Under the pieces are notes generated by a model. The model worked only from the letters and a program-made list of their open reading frames with translations, was not told where the DNA came from and made no database searches. Both the position numbers and the translations under genes were made by a program. From Streptomyces sp. 378 (GTDB lineage: Bacteria > Actinomycetota > Actinomycetes > Streptomycetales > Streptomycetaceae), in contig NZ_JASKMS010000015.1 in NCBI RefSeq assembly GCF_030124145.1, forward strand, positions 124,001 to 188,000: a DNA stretch of 64,000 nt. Reading direction: 5' to 3'. Positions 26,636 through 35,270 of this stretch are shown piece by piece; position 1 is the first letter of the stretch, and each line of letters opens with the position of its first letter.

Positions 26636-28486
26636 CTATTCGTTGACTGTTAATGACCTGCCTGTACCCGAGTCGATGTCCCGGGCGAGCTGTTGGGCAT
26701 ATCCGGCGAGGAGTTTCCGTAGGTCGACGTAGTGTCGAAAGGTATTTGGCCGGACGAGGTTATACCAGGTGGTGTTGCGGCGCAGGGCCCATTCGCGCTG
26801 CACGTGTCGAGGCTGTTCGGCCTCGATGGGGCGTGGGGCGAAGAGGTGCTCGCCTTGTGTGACCTGTACCCAGATGTAGACGGAGGCGTCCTGGCGTTTG
26901 CGGTCGCCGACCGGTGGCCGGATGGGGCCGGGAAGCGGTGGCAACTCGCTGACCAGGGCGTCCCATTCGTCCGGAGGAAGGGCCCAGTCCCTGAGCGCCT
27001 CGCGTCGGCGCTGGTAGTCGATGAGTGGTCGCCGGGGTGCTCGGAGTTCGGCACCGAGCTCGCGGAGGACTCGTTCGAACTCGGCTGGACTGCGTCCTGC
27101 GCGCTCCCAGCGTTTGAAGTCGGTGTTGGTTCTGAACCGCACCAGGCTTGGGGTGATGCCGAGGTAGGCCGCGGCCTCGTCGAGGGGTCCGCCTATGGCC
27201 CACTGGACGAGCCGGACTGCAGCGGTTCGGCGTAGCACCTTCGGGGCAATGCCGGTAATAGGTGCGAAGTATCTTTCATACCAGTCCAGTTCCAGGTATG
27301 CGGGGATGTGTTCTGGTCGGTAGTCGTCCCGCAGTGGTGCTCGGAATCCCTGTGGGCCGCCGATTTTGCGGTAGGTGCGGGTCAGGGGTTCGGCTGCGTC
27401 TCGGAATCGTGGTGAGCACGAGTTTTCATGTCGGGCGTAGATGCGTACCCAGGGCGTACGTGTCGGCCGTTCCCCGGGGGTATGGACGAGGTGGGAAAGG
27501 TGTTCGGACAGATCGTCTGCTTCGAGTAAGGCGTGTGCGGCGCGTAGGAGTCCAGCACAGGCGATCGGGTCACGGGGCGGTACATCGCGCAAGCGAGAGT
27601 GCTGCAAACCGTTGCTGGTACTCGAATTCCCTGAAGCGGAGTGGACGTACGCGGCCATATGCCCGGCGAAGGTGGTGTCGAGAAGATGTTGCCCTACTGG
27701 CCAAGTAGTAGCGATCAGTGCGGTGGCCAGCCGGAGATCAGTGAAGTACTCGGATGCGTCCGAGGCCGGAGTCAGCGGTTCTAGGCGAGCAAGCAGGGAC
27801 TGCTGGAAGCGAAGGATGTCCGGTGTTGGGTGTGGCCGACGGTAAGGATCTGTAGCAACTCGCTGATCGAGTCTGCCGCCGCAGGCGCGGGACTTTCGTT
27901 TCCGGGTTGGGGTGCCGATCGTCCACCGGCATTGCGCTGGGTGCAGGGTGTGATCGTTGGCCCGCTCAATCAGGCGCCCTGATATGGCGCGCGGCTGCCC
28001 ACAGCGCGGGCAGCTTGCTTCCAGATAGGTCTGGTGTTCTACGCAGCTGAAGACAAAGGGTAGGTGCCATAGCTTGCGCCAGGGACCGCCGTGGAATCGC
28101 TGGGCTGGGGTGCAGTCGCCCGCCAGACAGGTGGGGCAATACCGTGGGGAGCCGACGAAGAGCCATGGGTCCGGCCTCTGTCCCGGTCCCGGTCCGGACA
28201 CGGACGACCAGGCGATGGGGGGATACCGGTCTCGCCACTGTGTCAGTGTTAGTGCCGACACTTCCTCGGCTGTCTGGCGGGTCAGTCGGGCGAATCCTTG
28301 GGCCTCCGGCCCGCTGAGATTCAGCAGCAGACTGCCTGGGATGTGATGGGCTTGGACGCGATCGGTCCAGCCCGCCGCACGGATCAGTTGCAGAGGCGGG
28401 AGGCTGAGGCGATGCCCTAGCCGAAGCAGGTAGCTGACAAGGGACTCTCCTGAGGCAGGTTCGAGACTCCGGGGCAGTGGATGCAT
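26636..28486 (-). CDS. tniQ: TniQ/TnsD-like target-selection protein
   Basis: A 616-residue TniQ-family protein. The N-terminal TniQ domain opens with LPRSLEPASGESLVSYLLRLGHRL. It then shows the zinc-ribbon pattern: RYCPTCLAGDC, WHLPFVFSCVEHQTYLEASCPRCGQ and later Cys pairs. The remainder is helical, with a possible HTH segment (GGPLDEAAAYLGITPSLVRF). At 616 residues it is nearer TnsD in length than the short TniQ of CRISPR-guided elements, suggesting binding to a specific attachment site. ATG 28486 is preferred over 28534, because it has GGAGA upstream and does not overlap tniB; it starts 13 bases after the tniB stop. No Cas genes are present. Confidence 0.88.
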   Translation of the reverse strand: MHPLPRSLEPASGESLVSYLLRLGHRLSLPPLQLIRAAGWTDRVQAHHIPGSLLLNLSGPEAQGFARLTRQTAEEVSALTLTQWRDRYPPIAWSSVSGPGPGQRPDPWLFVGSPRYCPTCLAGDCTPAQRFHGGPWRKLWHLPFVFSCVEHQTYLEASCPRCGQPRAISGRLIERANDHTLHPAQCRWTIGTPTRKRKSRACGGRLDQRVATDPYRRPHPTPDILRFQQSLLARLEPLTPASDASEYFTDLRLATALIATTWPVGQHLLDTTFAGHMAAYVHSASGNSSTSNGLQHSRLRDVPPRDPIACAGLLRAAHALLEADDLSEHLSHLVHTPGERPTRTPWVRIYARHENSCSPRFRDAAEPLTRTYRKIGGPQGFRAPLRDDYRPEHIPAYLELDWYERYFAPITGIAPKVLRRTAAVRLVQWAIGGPLDEAAAYLGITPSLVRFRTNTDFKRWERAGRSPAEFERVLRELGAELRAPRRPLIDYQRRREALRDWALPPDEWDALVSELPPLPGPIRPPVGDRKRQDASVYIWVQVTQGEHLFAPRPIEAEQPRHVQREWALRRNTTWYNLVRPNTFRHYVDLRKLLAGYAQQLARDIDSGTGRSLTVNE

Positions 28487-28499
28487 CGTGGCTTCTCCG

Positions 28500-29783
28500 T
28501 CAGGCGCCCGCGCGGGCAGCCGGGCCAGGGTCATCGAAAACGGTGTTCCGGGGTCGTTTCGCCTGCGTGGCCTTCTTGACGGCGGTCCGCGGGGCGGCCG
28601 GGATGACGGGCTCGTCCGGCGGCTGCTCGGGCTCGTCCCGCCGGAGCACGATCTCGTCCAGCAGGCTCTCGTCGATCATTTCTTTCCCGGAGTCCATGGC
28701 TTCCTGGGCGCCGTCTTCGAGCAGGCGTCCCAGCAGGCCGATGACACCGCCGGTGCGACGCATCAAGTACTCCGGCATACCGCCGCCGGTGAGCATGCCC
28801 TGCGTCGCGTTCATCAGCCGCAGGTGCTTCTCGATTCCCTTCAGGTGATTGACGAAGGCCGCGATCTGTTTCGGGGTGGTGTAGCGGAACCGGTCGATCT
28901 CGATGAGCTCGAAGCGGTGTTCCGTCTGGGTGACCTCCAAACCGTGGATGCGGGTCGACTCCAGAGGTGGCATCTCCCATTGCCGGGTCTTCTTGTTCCA
29001 CTTGGCCTCACGCAGCAGCCCGATGCCGGAGATGTTGACGCCGGTCAGGATCAGAGTGACGTCCAGGCTCATAAGGGCCCGCATCAGGTCGAGGACATCC
29101 TGGTCGTCGGCTCTGTGCATCCGCAGCCGGCTGATGTCGTCCAGAATCAGAGCTTTGACGCCATGGTCGTAAAGGGAGTCGGCGACCTGCCGTACCAGTT
29201 CCGGCAGCGTGGCCGACTTGCGCGTCGGGGCCCGGAAGAAGCCTAAGATCGACGTGCAAAGGCTTTTCGGCGTTGCTGTCACCGGGGTCGAGACATAAAC
29301 GACCGGTGCGTGGAGATCGCGGGTGCCCGGCAGAGCCTGGGGGTTGAGGTGGCTGTGGAGTTCAAGCCACTGCTTTTCGAAGACGGCCCCGGCTGAGCAG
29401 ACAGACGCGGTCTTGCCGTAGTTGCCCCAGCCGCTGATCATGACGCCGGCGCGGGTCGGGTCGTTCTTCTTCCTCGTGTTGCCGCTCAACCGGCGCCGGA
29501 TCAGCTTGCCGACCTTGTCATGCATGGGGGTGTCCTGCAGCGGGAGGTTCGCGTTCGTCAGCTCCCGGTAGAGGTCGTAGTCGTACCGGCGGCTCTCAGG
29601 GAGCATCGACCACTTTTGCGGGGAGATCGTCGGAGCGGGGACGAGTAGGTCGTAGTGGGTGCGGTAGTGCTGCCAGCCAACGTAGGTGTCGAGGGGCGGG
29701 CGGCTGCCCAGGATCAGCTCGGCGATCCTGGCTCGTGAAGGCAGACCGTCCAGCGGATCATCGTGAGAGAGGGCTCGGGTCAC
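28500..29783 (-). CDS. tniB: TniB/TnsC-like AAA+ ATPase transposition regulator
   Basis: A 427-residue TniB-family ATPase. Walker A GWGNYGKTA lies near 118-126 and Walker B ALILDDIS at 211-218, followed by a sensor-like LILTGVNISG. Members form ATP-dependent rings on target DNA and link the target selector to the transposase. The N-terminal ~90 residues contain the TniB-type YVGWQHYRTHYDLLVPAP lead-in. The GTG start overlaps the tniA stop by 4 bases (GTGA). The C-terminus is Pro/Arg-rich and probably flexible. Confidence 0.9.
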   Translation of the reverse strand: MTRALSHDDPLDGLPSRARIAELILGSRPPLDTYVGWQHYRTHYDLLVPAPTISPQKWSMLPESRRYDYDLYRELTNANLPLQDTPMHDKVGKLIRRRLSGNTRKKNDPTRAGVMISGWGNYGKTASVCSAGAVFEKQWLELHSHLNPQALPGTRDLHAPVVYVSTPVTATPKSLCTSILGFFRAPTRKSATLPELVRQVADSLYDHGVKALILDDISRLRMHRADDQDVLDLMRALMSLDVTLILTGVNISGIGLLREAKWNKKTRQWEMPPLESTRIHGLEVTQTEHRFELIEIDRFRYTTPKQIAAFVNHLKGIEKHLRLMNATQGMLTGGGMPEYLMRRTGGVIGLLGRLLEDGAQEAMDSGKEMIDESLLDEIVLRRDEPEQPPDEPVIPAAPRTAVKKATQAKRPRNTVFDDPGPAARAGA

Positions 29784-32068
29784 GTGTGGTCCTCCTGGAC
29801 AGGTGTATCGGCTTCCGAGTCGTCGGGGGGCGGAAGCCGGAACATGGGACGCCGGTTCAGGGCCTCGTGCAGCGTTGCCGGGGCCACGGGCTTGACGTCG
29901 GCGAGGGCTTCTTCGCGTCGTCGACGGCGGTCGGCGTCGACCGCGTGGTCGATCGTGCGGGCGTGCTCGGCCCAGGCCGCGGGCATCTCAGCCGGAGCTA
30001 GCTCATCCGCGATGGCGGGTGCGGCGGGGCGGTCAGCGGCCGCAGCCTGTGCGCGGGTGATCTCGCGGGCTTGGGCGACGCGCTGCTTCTTTCCGGCCTT
30101 CCTCTTGGCCTGGCTGGGCCATTGGTCGACTGGGGTGACCGAGCCGAGGATCCCGAGCAGATGTTCCAGGAGCTCGCTCTCGGAATGGATCCTGATCTTG
30201 TTCGCCCTCACGCGTGTCAGCAGGGCGTCGGCAGTCTTGTCCGAGAAAGCAGGGATCTCACCTTCGGGCGGCAGTCCTCTCCAGCGCAGAATGTGCCAGG
30301 TCTCGTGGTCGGCAGGGTCCTGGAAGAACACCTGCCGGCGGTCCCTCCGGTCACTGCGGACAACCCACTTGCCCGCGTGTTTGCCGCCCCGGGCGGAGGG
30401 TTGCTGGAAGCGCGGCTCGTCGAAGACCGGGTGGTGATACCAGAGCCCGAGGATCTTCACCCCGCGACGAGGATGGATCTTCACGTGGTGTTTGCGCAGG
30501 ACCTTGTAGTAGAAGCTCGGTTCGGGGAAGTCCAGGTCGAAGCCGCCCTGTTCCATCGCGGCAGCGAACAGGGTGTTGGGGCTGTGGTCTTCCCCCGGCG
30601 CCCAACTCGGGGCGTATTCGCCTAGTTTACGGTTCTGCCAGATCTGGACGATCCAGGTCGCGATGATGTGCTCGGCTTGCACGAGCGTGAGGCTCGCATC
30701 GCGTTCCGGGTCGGCCCCGCGGTCCGCGACGTCACTGCCGGTGAATCCCAGCAGGTGCTCGAAGAGCATGGTCTGGATGGTGAGGAGCTGGCGCTCGACC
30801 GCGAACTTGTCGGTCTGCCGCAGGACGCGAGCAGGCAGGATCCGGCAGCCGATCTCCGTTTCGGCTTCCACCAGGTCGTGATTCTTGTAGGGGCCCCCGT
30901 GGTCGGTGGTGACCGTCTCCGGGGCAAAGAACGGCAGAGCGGCGACCCGGTGCCCGGTGAACTCGGCGATAACCTCGGCCGGCACCCCTGCGTAGGGCCA
31001 TTCCATGTCCTCGCCCCAGCCGTCCCGCATCGGAAGCGGCAGCATCACGTCCCGCAGCAGCATCGCGATGTCGACCGAGGTGTCGGACTGGAGCGTGAGC
31101 CGGAAGGCCGGCAGCCCGTGCGTGTAGAGATCGAGTGCGAGGGTCAGCGTCGCGGTGATCGCGTCGCCGAACACGGTCTCGCGCAGCTTCACCGGCATCG
31201 GGGTCGAGTCCAGCACCAGAACCTGGCCCGGCCTGTGGACCACCACCCGGCCGGAGACCCCGGCCTCCGCGGCCGCCTCCGCCGTCCGCCCGTAACGCGG
31301 CCGAGCTCCGCCGGGCCCGAACCACTCCTTCCAGACGGCCGCGAGCGTCCAGCGTGAAGGGATCTTCTCAGTGGGAAACGTCGGGAACCGCTCACGCATG
31401 TACTGGTGCATCAACCGGTGCTTGGCGCCCTGGCTCAGGCGGGCGCGTGGGCCGCACTCGGCCTTTACTGCGAAGATCGCCTCCCGGACCTCCTTCGTGA
31501 TGGTGCGGTGCCCGCTGCGTCGCCGCGTCCAGCGCCCGTCCGCGCAGGCCAGCAGGAGACTGTCGCCCGCCAGTCCCGACAGACGTACCAGCGTCCGGTA
31601 GCTGAGGTGCTGCAGACCGCACCGGACCGCCTCCGGACGGGGCATCGCCTCTATCTCCGCAGCCTTCGCGTACCGACGCTGAGTCAACGTCGTGCGGTCC
31701 GGGTCGTAGGCCGGCCGGGGCTCACCCGGCAGGGCCCGAGCCGGGTGGCCCTCCCGGAACCCCGTCTCGGCCTCCAGCACGTGCGCCGCCCGCAGCCGGG
31801 CCCGCTCTAACTGGTCCTTGGTCAAGTCGGCCAGTGTCCTCGGCTGCCGGGCGACCGGCGGCGGGCGCCCTGACTCGACTGCCGGAAGAAGCCGCAGGTC
31901 AGCATGGTTGATGAGCCAACGGAACGAGCGGGTCTCCGCGCGGCCGTCGTCATCCACGAGGACGAGTCGGCCGAGTTGACCGTGGACGTCGTCAACCGTC
32001 CACTCGACGCCATTGAGCGCGACCCGCCTACCCGGCGCGATCTGCAAGAATCCCCTCGCTGCCATCAC
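29780..32068 (-). CDS. tniA: TniA/TnsB-like DDE transposase
   Basis: A 762-residue Mu/TniA-type transposase. The N-terminal ~230 residues are DNA-binding helices. The retroviral-integrase-like core carries D287 in VLVLDSTPMPV, D389 in VTTDHGGPYKN and E425 in FAVERQLLTIQ, a DDE triad with 35 residues between the last two. The C-terminal beta-barrel region has the Mu-type pattern (ILGLWYHHPVF, WVVRSDRRD, WHILRWRG). It joins 3' ends to target DNA at the element's termini. The GTG start overlaps the tnsA stop; an ATG one codon later is equally possible. Its place after tnsA and before tniB matches tnsABC order. Confidence 0.92.
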   Translation of the reverse strand: MMAARGFLQIAPGRRVALNGVEWTVDDVHGQLGRLVLVDDDGRAETRSFRWLINHADLRLLPAVESGRPPPVARQPRTLADLTKDQLERARLRAAHVLEAETGFREGHPARALPGEPRPAYDPDRTTLTQRRYAKAAEIEAMPRPEAVRCGLQHLSYRTLVRLSGLAGDSLLLACADGRWTRRRSGHRTITKEVREAIFAVKAECGPRARLSQGAKHRLMHQYMRERFPTFPTEKIPSRWTLAAVWKEWFGPGGARPRYGRTAEAAAEAGVSGRVVVHRPGQVLVLDSTPMPVKLRETVFGDAITATLTLALDLYTHGLPAFRLTLQSDTSVDIAMLLRDVMLPLPMRDGWGEDMEWPYAGVPAEVIAEFTGHRVAALPFFAPETVTTDHGGPYKNHDLVEAETEIGCRILPARVLRQTDKFAVERQLLTIQTMLFEHLLGFTGSDVADRGADPERDASLTLVQAEHIIATWIVQIWQNRKLGEYAPSWAPGEDHSPNTLFAAAMEQGGFDLDFPEPSFYYKVLRKHHVKIHPRRGVKILGLWYHHPVFDEPRFQQPSARGGKHAGKWVVRSDRRDRRQVFFQDPADHETWHILRWRGLPPEGEIPAFSDKTADALLTRVRANKIRIHSESELLEHLLGILGSVTPVDQWPSQAKRKAGKKQRVAQAREITRAQAAAADRPAAPAIADELAPAEMPAAWAEHARTIDHAVDADRRRRREEALADVKPVAPATLHEALNRRPMFRLPPPDDSEADTPVQEDHT

Positions 32069-32886
32069 ACCGCCCAGATCAGTGAGCTGTGGCGCAAGGG
32101 ACTGCCCAGGTCAACGCCGAGCTCGCGGTGCCAGAGCAGCCGGACGATGTTCGCCCGGCCAACGGAAGGCACGCTGGTCGCCTCCGCCAGGTCGGAGAAC
32201 GTCATCGCCTGCCCCTTCTGCCCGCTGATAGCGGTGAGCAGCTGCTCGCGCATGCCGAGAAGGTCCCTCGCCGGCCGCCGGCGCGAGGACAGGTGGTCAA
32301 GGACGCTCCAGACATGCGGTCGCCAGCCCGCGACCACCGAGTAGCGCCAGCCGCAGGCAGCCGCCACTTCCCTGGCCGCCGCGAACTTCAGCGCGTCCTC
32401 TTCCTTGATCAGCTCCATCGGGCGGACGTCCAGCAACCACATCCCACCGCCGATCACGGCCAGGAAGTCCGGGATGTGCCAGGCGCGCCCGCCCGCATGC
32501 TCGAAATCAAGCCGGAACGGCTGCGACAGCACTTCCGATGCCCTCAAGAAGTCCAGCGCGACCAGCAGGCTCACTTCCTTCAGCGACTCGAAGCCATGCT
32601 TCCCGCCCGCTGACGCCATCGCCTCCAGGCCGGGGCGGTGCCGCTGCTTCGCCCGCCACGTGAACCCCCGCATCGGCCGGGACGACATCACCGGTACGTG
32701 AGCCATGTCCCGGACCGGCCAGCAGACCTCGTCGGTGCCCACCTGCCACGTCGAACTCCACCGACGCGGCCAGTCGTCCCCGAGCCGCAGCCGATCCCGC
32801 AGTCCGGCGTCCCCGTCGTACGCCGTGACAAGGTGGTCCAGCTGACTTGAATCCGACGGGATCTTCGCTCTCGCTGCCTCGCCCAC
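32065..32886 (-). CDS. tnsA: TnsA-like endonuclease
   Basis: A 273-residue TnsA-family protein. Residues ~95-165 form the nuclease core: E100 in GFESLKEVS, D140 in WHIPDFLAV, and WLLDVRPME, where R155 sits at the position that is usually the catalytic Lys. The C-terminal part contains a winged-helix-like segment (AMTFSDLAEATSVPSVGRANIVRLLWH), as in TnsA. TnsA cuts the 5' ends so that transposition is cut-and-paste. It is the first gene of a four-gene set with 4-base overlaps (tnsA-tniA-tniB) and is the gene nearest the argC boundary. The GTG start lacks a strong ribosome binding site. The Arg substitution may be natural in this subfamily. Confidence 0.82.
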   Translation of the reverse strand: MGEAARAKIPSDSSQLDHLVTAYDGDAGLRDRLRLGDDWPRRWSSTWQVGTDEVCWPVRDMAHVPVMSSRPMRGFTWRAKQRHRPGLEAMASAGGKHGFESLKEVSLLVALDFLRASEVLSQPFRLDFEHAGGRAWHIPDFLAVIGGGMWLLDVRPMELIKEEDALKFAAAREVAAACGWRYSVVAGWRPHVWSVLDHLSSRRRPARDLLGMREQLLTAISGQKGQAMTFSDLAEATSVPSVGRANIVRLLWHRELGVDLGSPLRHSSLIWAV

Positions 32887-33040
32887 TCATCCAGAGAAGC
32901 ACCACTCGACCGGCGACGGGGGCGTTTCGCTGGTACTGCCCGCAACACAGCGTGACGGGACCAAGATTTACCAACCAGCGTTCTCCATGTGCCAACTAAA
33001 AATCTCCGTCGCAGCTGGTCTCGCACCGCCCCGCATGGGA

Positions 33041-33075
33041 TTGCATAAAACTGCGGCGAAACGTATAGTCATGCC
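33041..33075 (+). promoter_or_regulatory. ARG-box region of the argCJBDR operon
   Basis: TTGCATAAAACTGC at 33041-33054 and GTATAGTCATGCC at 33063-33075 resemble the paired ArgR operator half-sites of Streptomyces; the second matches the argH box (GCATACTCATGC) at 10 of 12 positions. ArgR with arginine would bind here and repress. A strong ribosome binding site, AAGGAGGAGG, lies at 33080-33089 before the argC ATG. Confidence 0.7.
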
Positions 33076-33093
33076 CTCTAAGGAGGAGGATCC

Positions 33094-34122
33094 ATGGCGG
33101 TACGTGCGGCAGTGGCCGGAGCGAGTGGGTACGCGGGCGGGGAACTGCTGCGTCTGCTCCTGGCGCACCCCGAGGTCGAGATCGGCGCCCTGACCGGCGC
33201 CTCGAACGCGGGGCAGAAGCTCGGTGCGCTCCAGCCGCACCTGCTGCCCCTGGCCGGCCGGGTGCTCCAGGAGACCACCCCGGAGGTCCTCGCCGGCCAT
33301 GACGTCGTCTTCCTCGCGCTGCCGCACGGGCAGTCCGCCGCCGTCGCCGAGCAGCTCGGCCCGGACGTACTCGTCGTCGACATGGGCGCCGACTTCCGGC
33401 TGACGGACGCCGCCGCCTGGGAGAAGTTCTACGGCTCGTCGCACGCCGGAACCTGGCCCTACGGCCTTCCCGAACTGCCGGGTGGCCGCGCCGCGCTGGA
33501 GGGGTCCAAGCGCATCGCGGTGCCCGGCTGCTACCCGACCGCCGTCTCCCTCGCCCTCGTCCCGGCGTACGCGGCGGACCTGGCCGAGCCCGAGGCCGTG
33601 ATCGTCGCCGCCTCCGGCACCTCCGGCGCGGGCAAGGCGCCCAAGCCGCACCTGCTGGGCAGCGAGGTCATGGGCTCGATGTCCCCCTACGGCGTCGGCG
33701 GCGCGCACCGGCACACCCCCGAGATCACCCAGAACCTCAGCGCGGCCGCGGGGCAGCCGGTCTCCGTGTCCTTCACGCCGACCCTCGCGCCCATGCCCCG
33801 CGGCATCCTCGCCACGTGCAGCGCCAAGGCCGCCGACGGCGTCACGGCCGAGTCGCTGCGCACCGCCTACGAGAAGGCGTACGCCGACGAGCCGTTCGTG
33901 CATCTGCTCCCCGAGGGGCAGTGGCCCGCCACGGCGTCCGTCCACGGTTCGAACGCCGTTCAGGTGCAGGTCGCGTACGACGAGGCCGCCGGGCGGATCA
34001 TCGTGATCAGTGTCATCGACAACCTCACCAAGGGCACCGCGGGCGGTGCCGTCCAGAGCATGAACATCGCCCTGGGTCTCGACGAGACCACCGGACTTTC
34101 CACGATCGGAGTCGCACCGTGA
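33094..34122 (+). CDS. argC: N-acetyl-gamma-glutamyl-phosphate reductase
   Basis: 342 residues, standard ArgC length. It reduces N-acetylglutamyl phosphate to the semialdehyde with NADPH, the third step of arginine synthesis in the cytoplasm. The N-terminal Rossmann motif GASGYAGGELLRLL, the ADFRL stretch and the catalytic C146 in VPGCYPTAVSL are present, as is the GAHRHTPEI region. The start is fixed by AAGGAGGAGG four bases upstream. It is the first gene of the argCJBDR operon, under the ARG box; its stop overlaps the argJ GTG by 4 bases. It borders the putative Tn7-like island. Confidence 0.97.
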   Translation: MAVRAAVAGASGYAGGELLRLLLAHPEVEIGALTGASNAGQKLGALQPHLLPLAGRVLQETTPEVLAGHDVVFLALPHGQSAAVAEQLGPDVLVVDMGADFRLTDAAAWEKFYGSSHAGTWPYGLPELPGGRAALEGSKRIAVPGCYPTAVSLALVPAYAADLAEPEAVIVAASGTSGAGKAPKPHLLGSEVMGSMSPYGVGGAHRHTPEITQNLSAAAGQPVSVSFTPTLAPMPRGILATCSAKAADGVTAESLRTAYEKAYADEPFVHLLPEGQWPATASVHGSNAVQVQVAYDEAAGRIIVISVIDNLTKGTAGGAVQSMNIALGLDETTGLSTIGVAP

Positions 34123-35270
34123 GCGTCACGGCAGCCAAGGGATTCACGGCGGCGGGCATCGCCGCCGGGATCAAGGAGAACGGCAACCCGGACCTGGCCC
34201 TCGTGGTCAACAACGGGCCCCGCCGCGCCGCCGCCGGCGTCTTCACCTCCAACCGTGTGAAGGCCGCACCGGTTCTGTGGTCCGAGCAGGTGCTGAAGAG
34301 CGGCCAGGTCTCCGCCGTCGTCCTCAACTCCGGTGGCGCCAACGCCTGCACGGGCCCCAAGGGCTTCCAGGACACCCACGCGACGGCCGAGAAGGCCGCC
34401 GAGGTCCTCGGGCGGGGCGCCGTCGAGGTCGCGGTCTGCTCCACCGGCCTCATCGGCGTGCTGCTTCCCATGGACAAACTGCTCCCGGGCATCGAGACGG
34501 CCGCCGAGGCGCTCAGCGAGCACGGCGGCGAGAAGGCCGCCATCGCCATCAAGACCACCGACTCCGTCCACAAGACGTCCGTCGTCGCCAAGGACGGCTG
34601 GACCGTCGGCGGCATGGCCAAGGGCGCGGGCATGCTGGCCCCCGGCCTCGCCACCATGCTCGTCGTCCTCACCACCGACGCCGACCTGGACAACGAGGTA
34701 CTGGACAAGGCCCTGCGGGCGGCCACGCGCACGACCTTCGACCGGGTCGACTCCGACGGCTGCATGTCCACCAATGACACCGTGCTGCTGCTCGCCTCCG
34801 GCTCGGCCGAGGTCAGCCCCGGCTACGAGGAGTTCGCCGAAGCCGTACGGCAGGTCTGCGACGACCTCGGCCGGCAGCTCATCCGGGACGCCGAGGGCGC
34901 CAGCAAGGACATCAGGGTCGAGGTGATCAACGCCGCGACCGAGGACGACGCCGTCGAGGTGGGCCGCTCCATCGCCCGCAACAACCTCCTCAAGTGCGCC
35001 CTCCACGGCGAGGACCCCAACTGGGGACGCGTCCTCTCCGCGATCGGCACCACGCGGGCCGCCTTCGAGCCGGACCGGCTGAACGTCGCCATCAACGGCG
35101 TGTGGGTCTGCAAGAACGGCGGTGTCGGCGAGGACCGCGACAAGGTCGACATGCGCTACCGCGAGGTGCACATCGTCGCCGATCTCGCCGCCGGGTCCGA
35201 GACCGCCACCATCTGGACCAACGACCTCACCGCCGACTACGTCCACGAGAACAGCGCGTACTCGTCATGA
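34119..35270 (+). CDS. argJ: Glutamate N-acetyltransferase / amino-acid acetyltransferase
   Basis: 383 residues, the normal ArgJ length. It transfers acetyl groups from N-acetylornithine to glutamate, closing the cyclic arginine pathway. The precursor cleaves itself before T179 in APGLATMLVVLTTD; that Thr becomes the N-terminal nucleophile of the beta chain. Conserved blocks VLNSGGANACTG, CSTGLIG and the C-terminal GEDPNWGR are intact. The GTG start lies in the argC stop (GTGA) and the argJ stop overlaps the argB ATG (ATGA), so argC, argJ and argB are translationally coupled. Confidence 0.97.
   Translation: MSVTAAKGFTAAGIAAGIKENGNPDLALVVNNGPRRAAAGVFTSNRVKAAPVLWSEQVLKSGQVSAVVLNSGGANACTGPKGFQDTHATAEKAAEVLGRGAVEVAVCSTGLIGVLLPMDKLLPGIETAAEALSEHGGEKAAIAIKTTDSVHKTSVVAKDGWTVGGMAKGAGMLAPGLATMLVVLTTDADLDNEVLDKALRAATRTTFDRVDSDGCMSTNDTVLLLASGSAEVSPGYEEFAEAVRQVCDDLGRQLIRDAEGASKDIRVEVINAATEDDAVEVGRSIARNNLLKCALHGEDPNWGRVLSAIGTTRAAFEPDRLNVAINGVWVCKNGGVGEDRDKVDMRYREVHIVADLAAGSETATIWTNDLTADYVHENSAYSS

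Larger units (their letters stand above)
26636..33040 (-). mobile_element. Tn7-like transposition module at the island edge
   Basis: tnsA, tniA, tniB and tniQ read leftwards from a point about 200 bases before argC, with tnsA closest to the edge, as in Tn7 where tnsA lies next to the right end. The non-coding strip 32887-33040 should contain that end, but I could not identify a terminal repeat, TnsB-site array or target duplication. Phased CCAA tetramers at 32961, 32971 and 32992, and three GCTGGT motifs in either orientation, are the only repeats seen there. The right limit is set just before the ARG box; the left end is presumably outside the window, making 1-33,040 the cargo plus machinery. 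Confidence 0.6.

Noticed and set aside
26636..33040. CRISPR-associated transposon
   Set aside because: No Cas gene or repeat-spacer array is present anywhere in the window, and the TniQ is of long, site-specific type.
33960..35246. Minus-strand open frame opposite argJ
   Set aside because: Shadow of the well-supported argJ gene.
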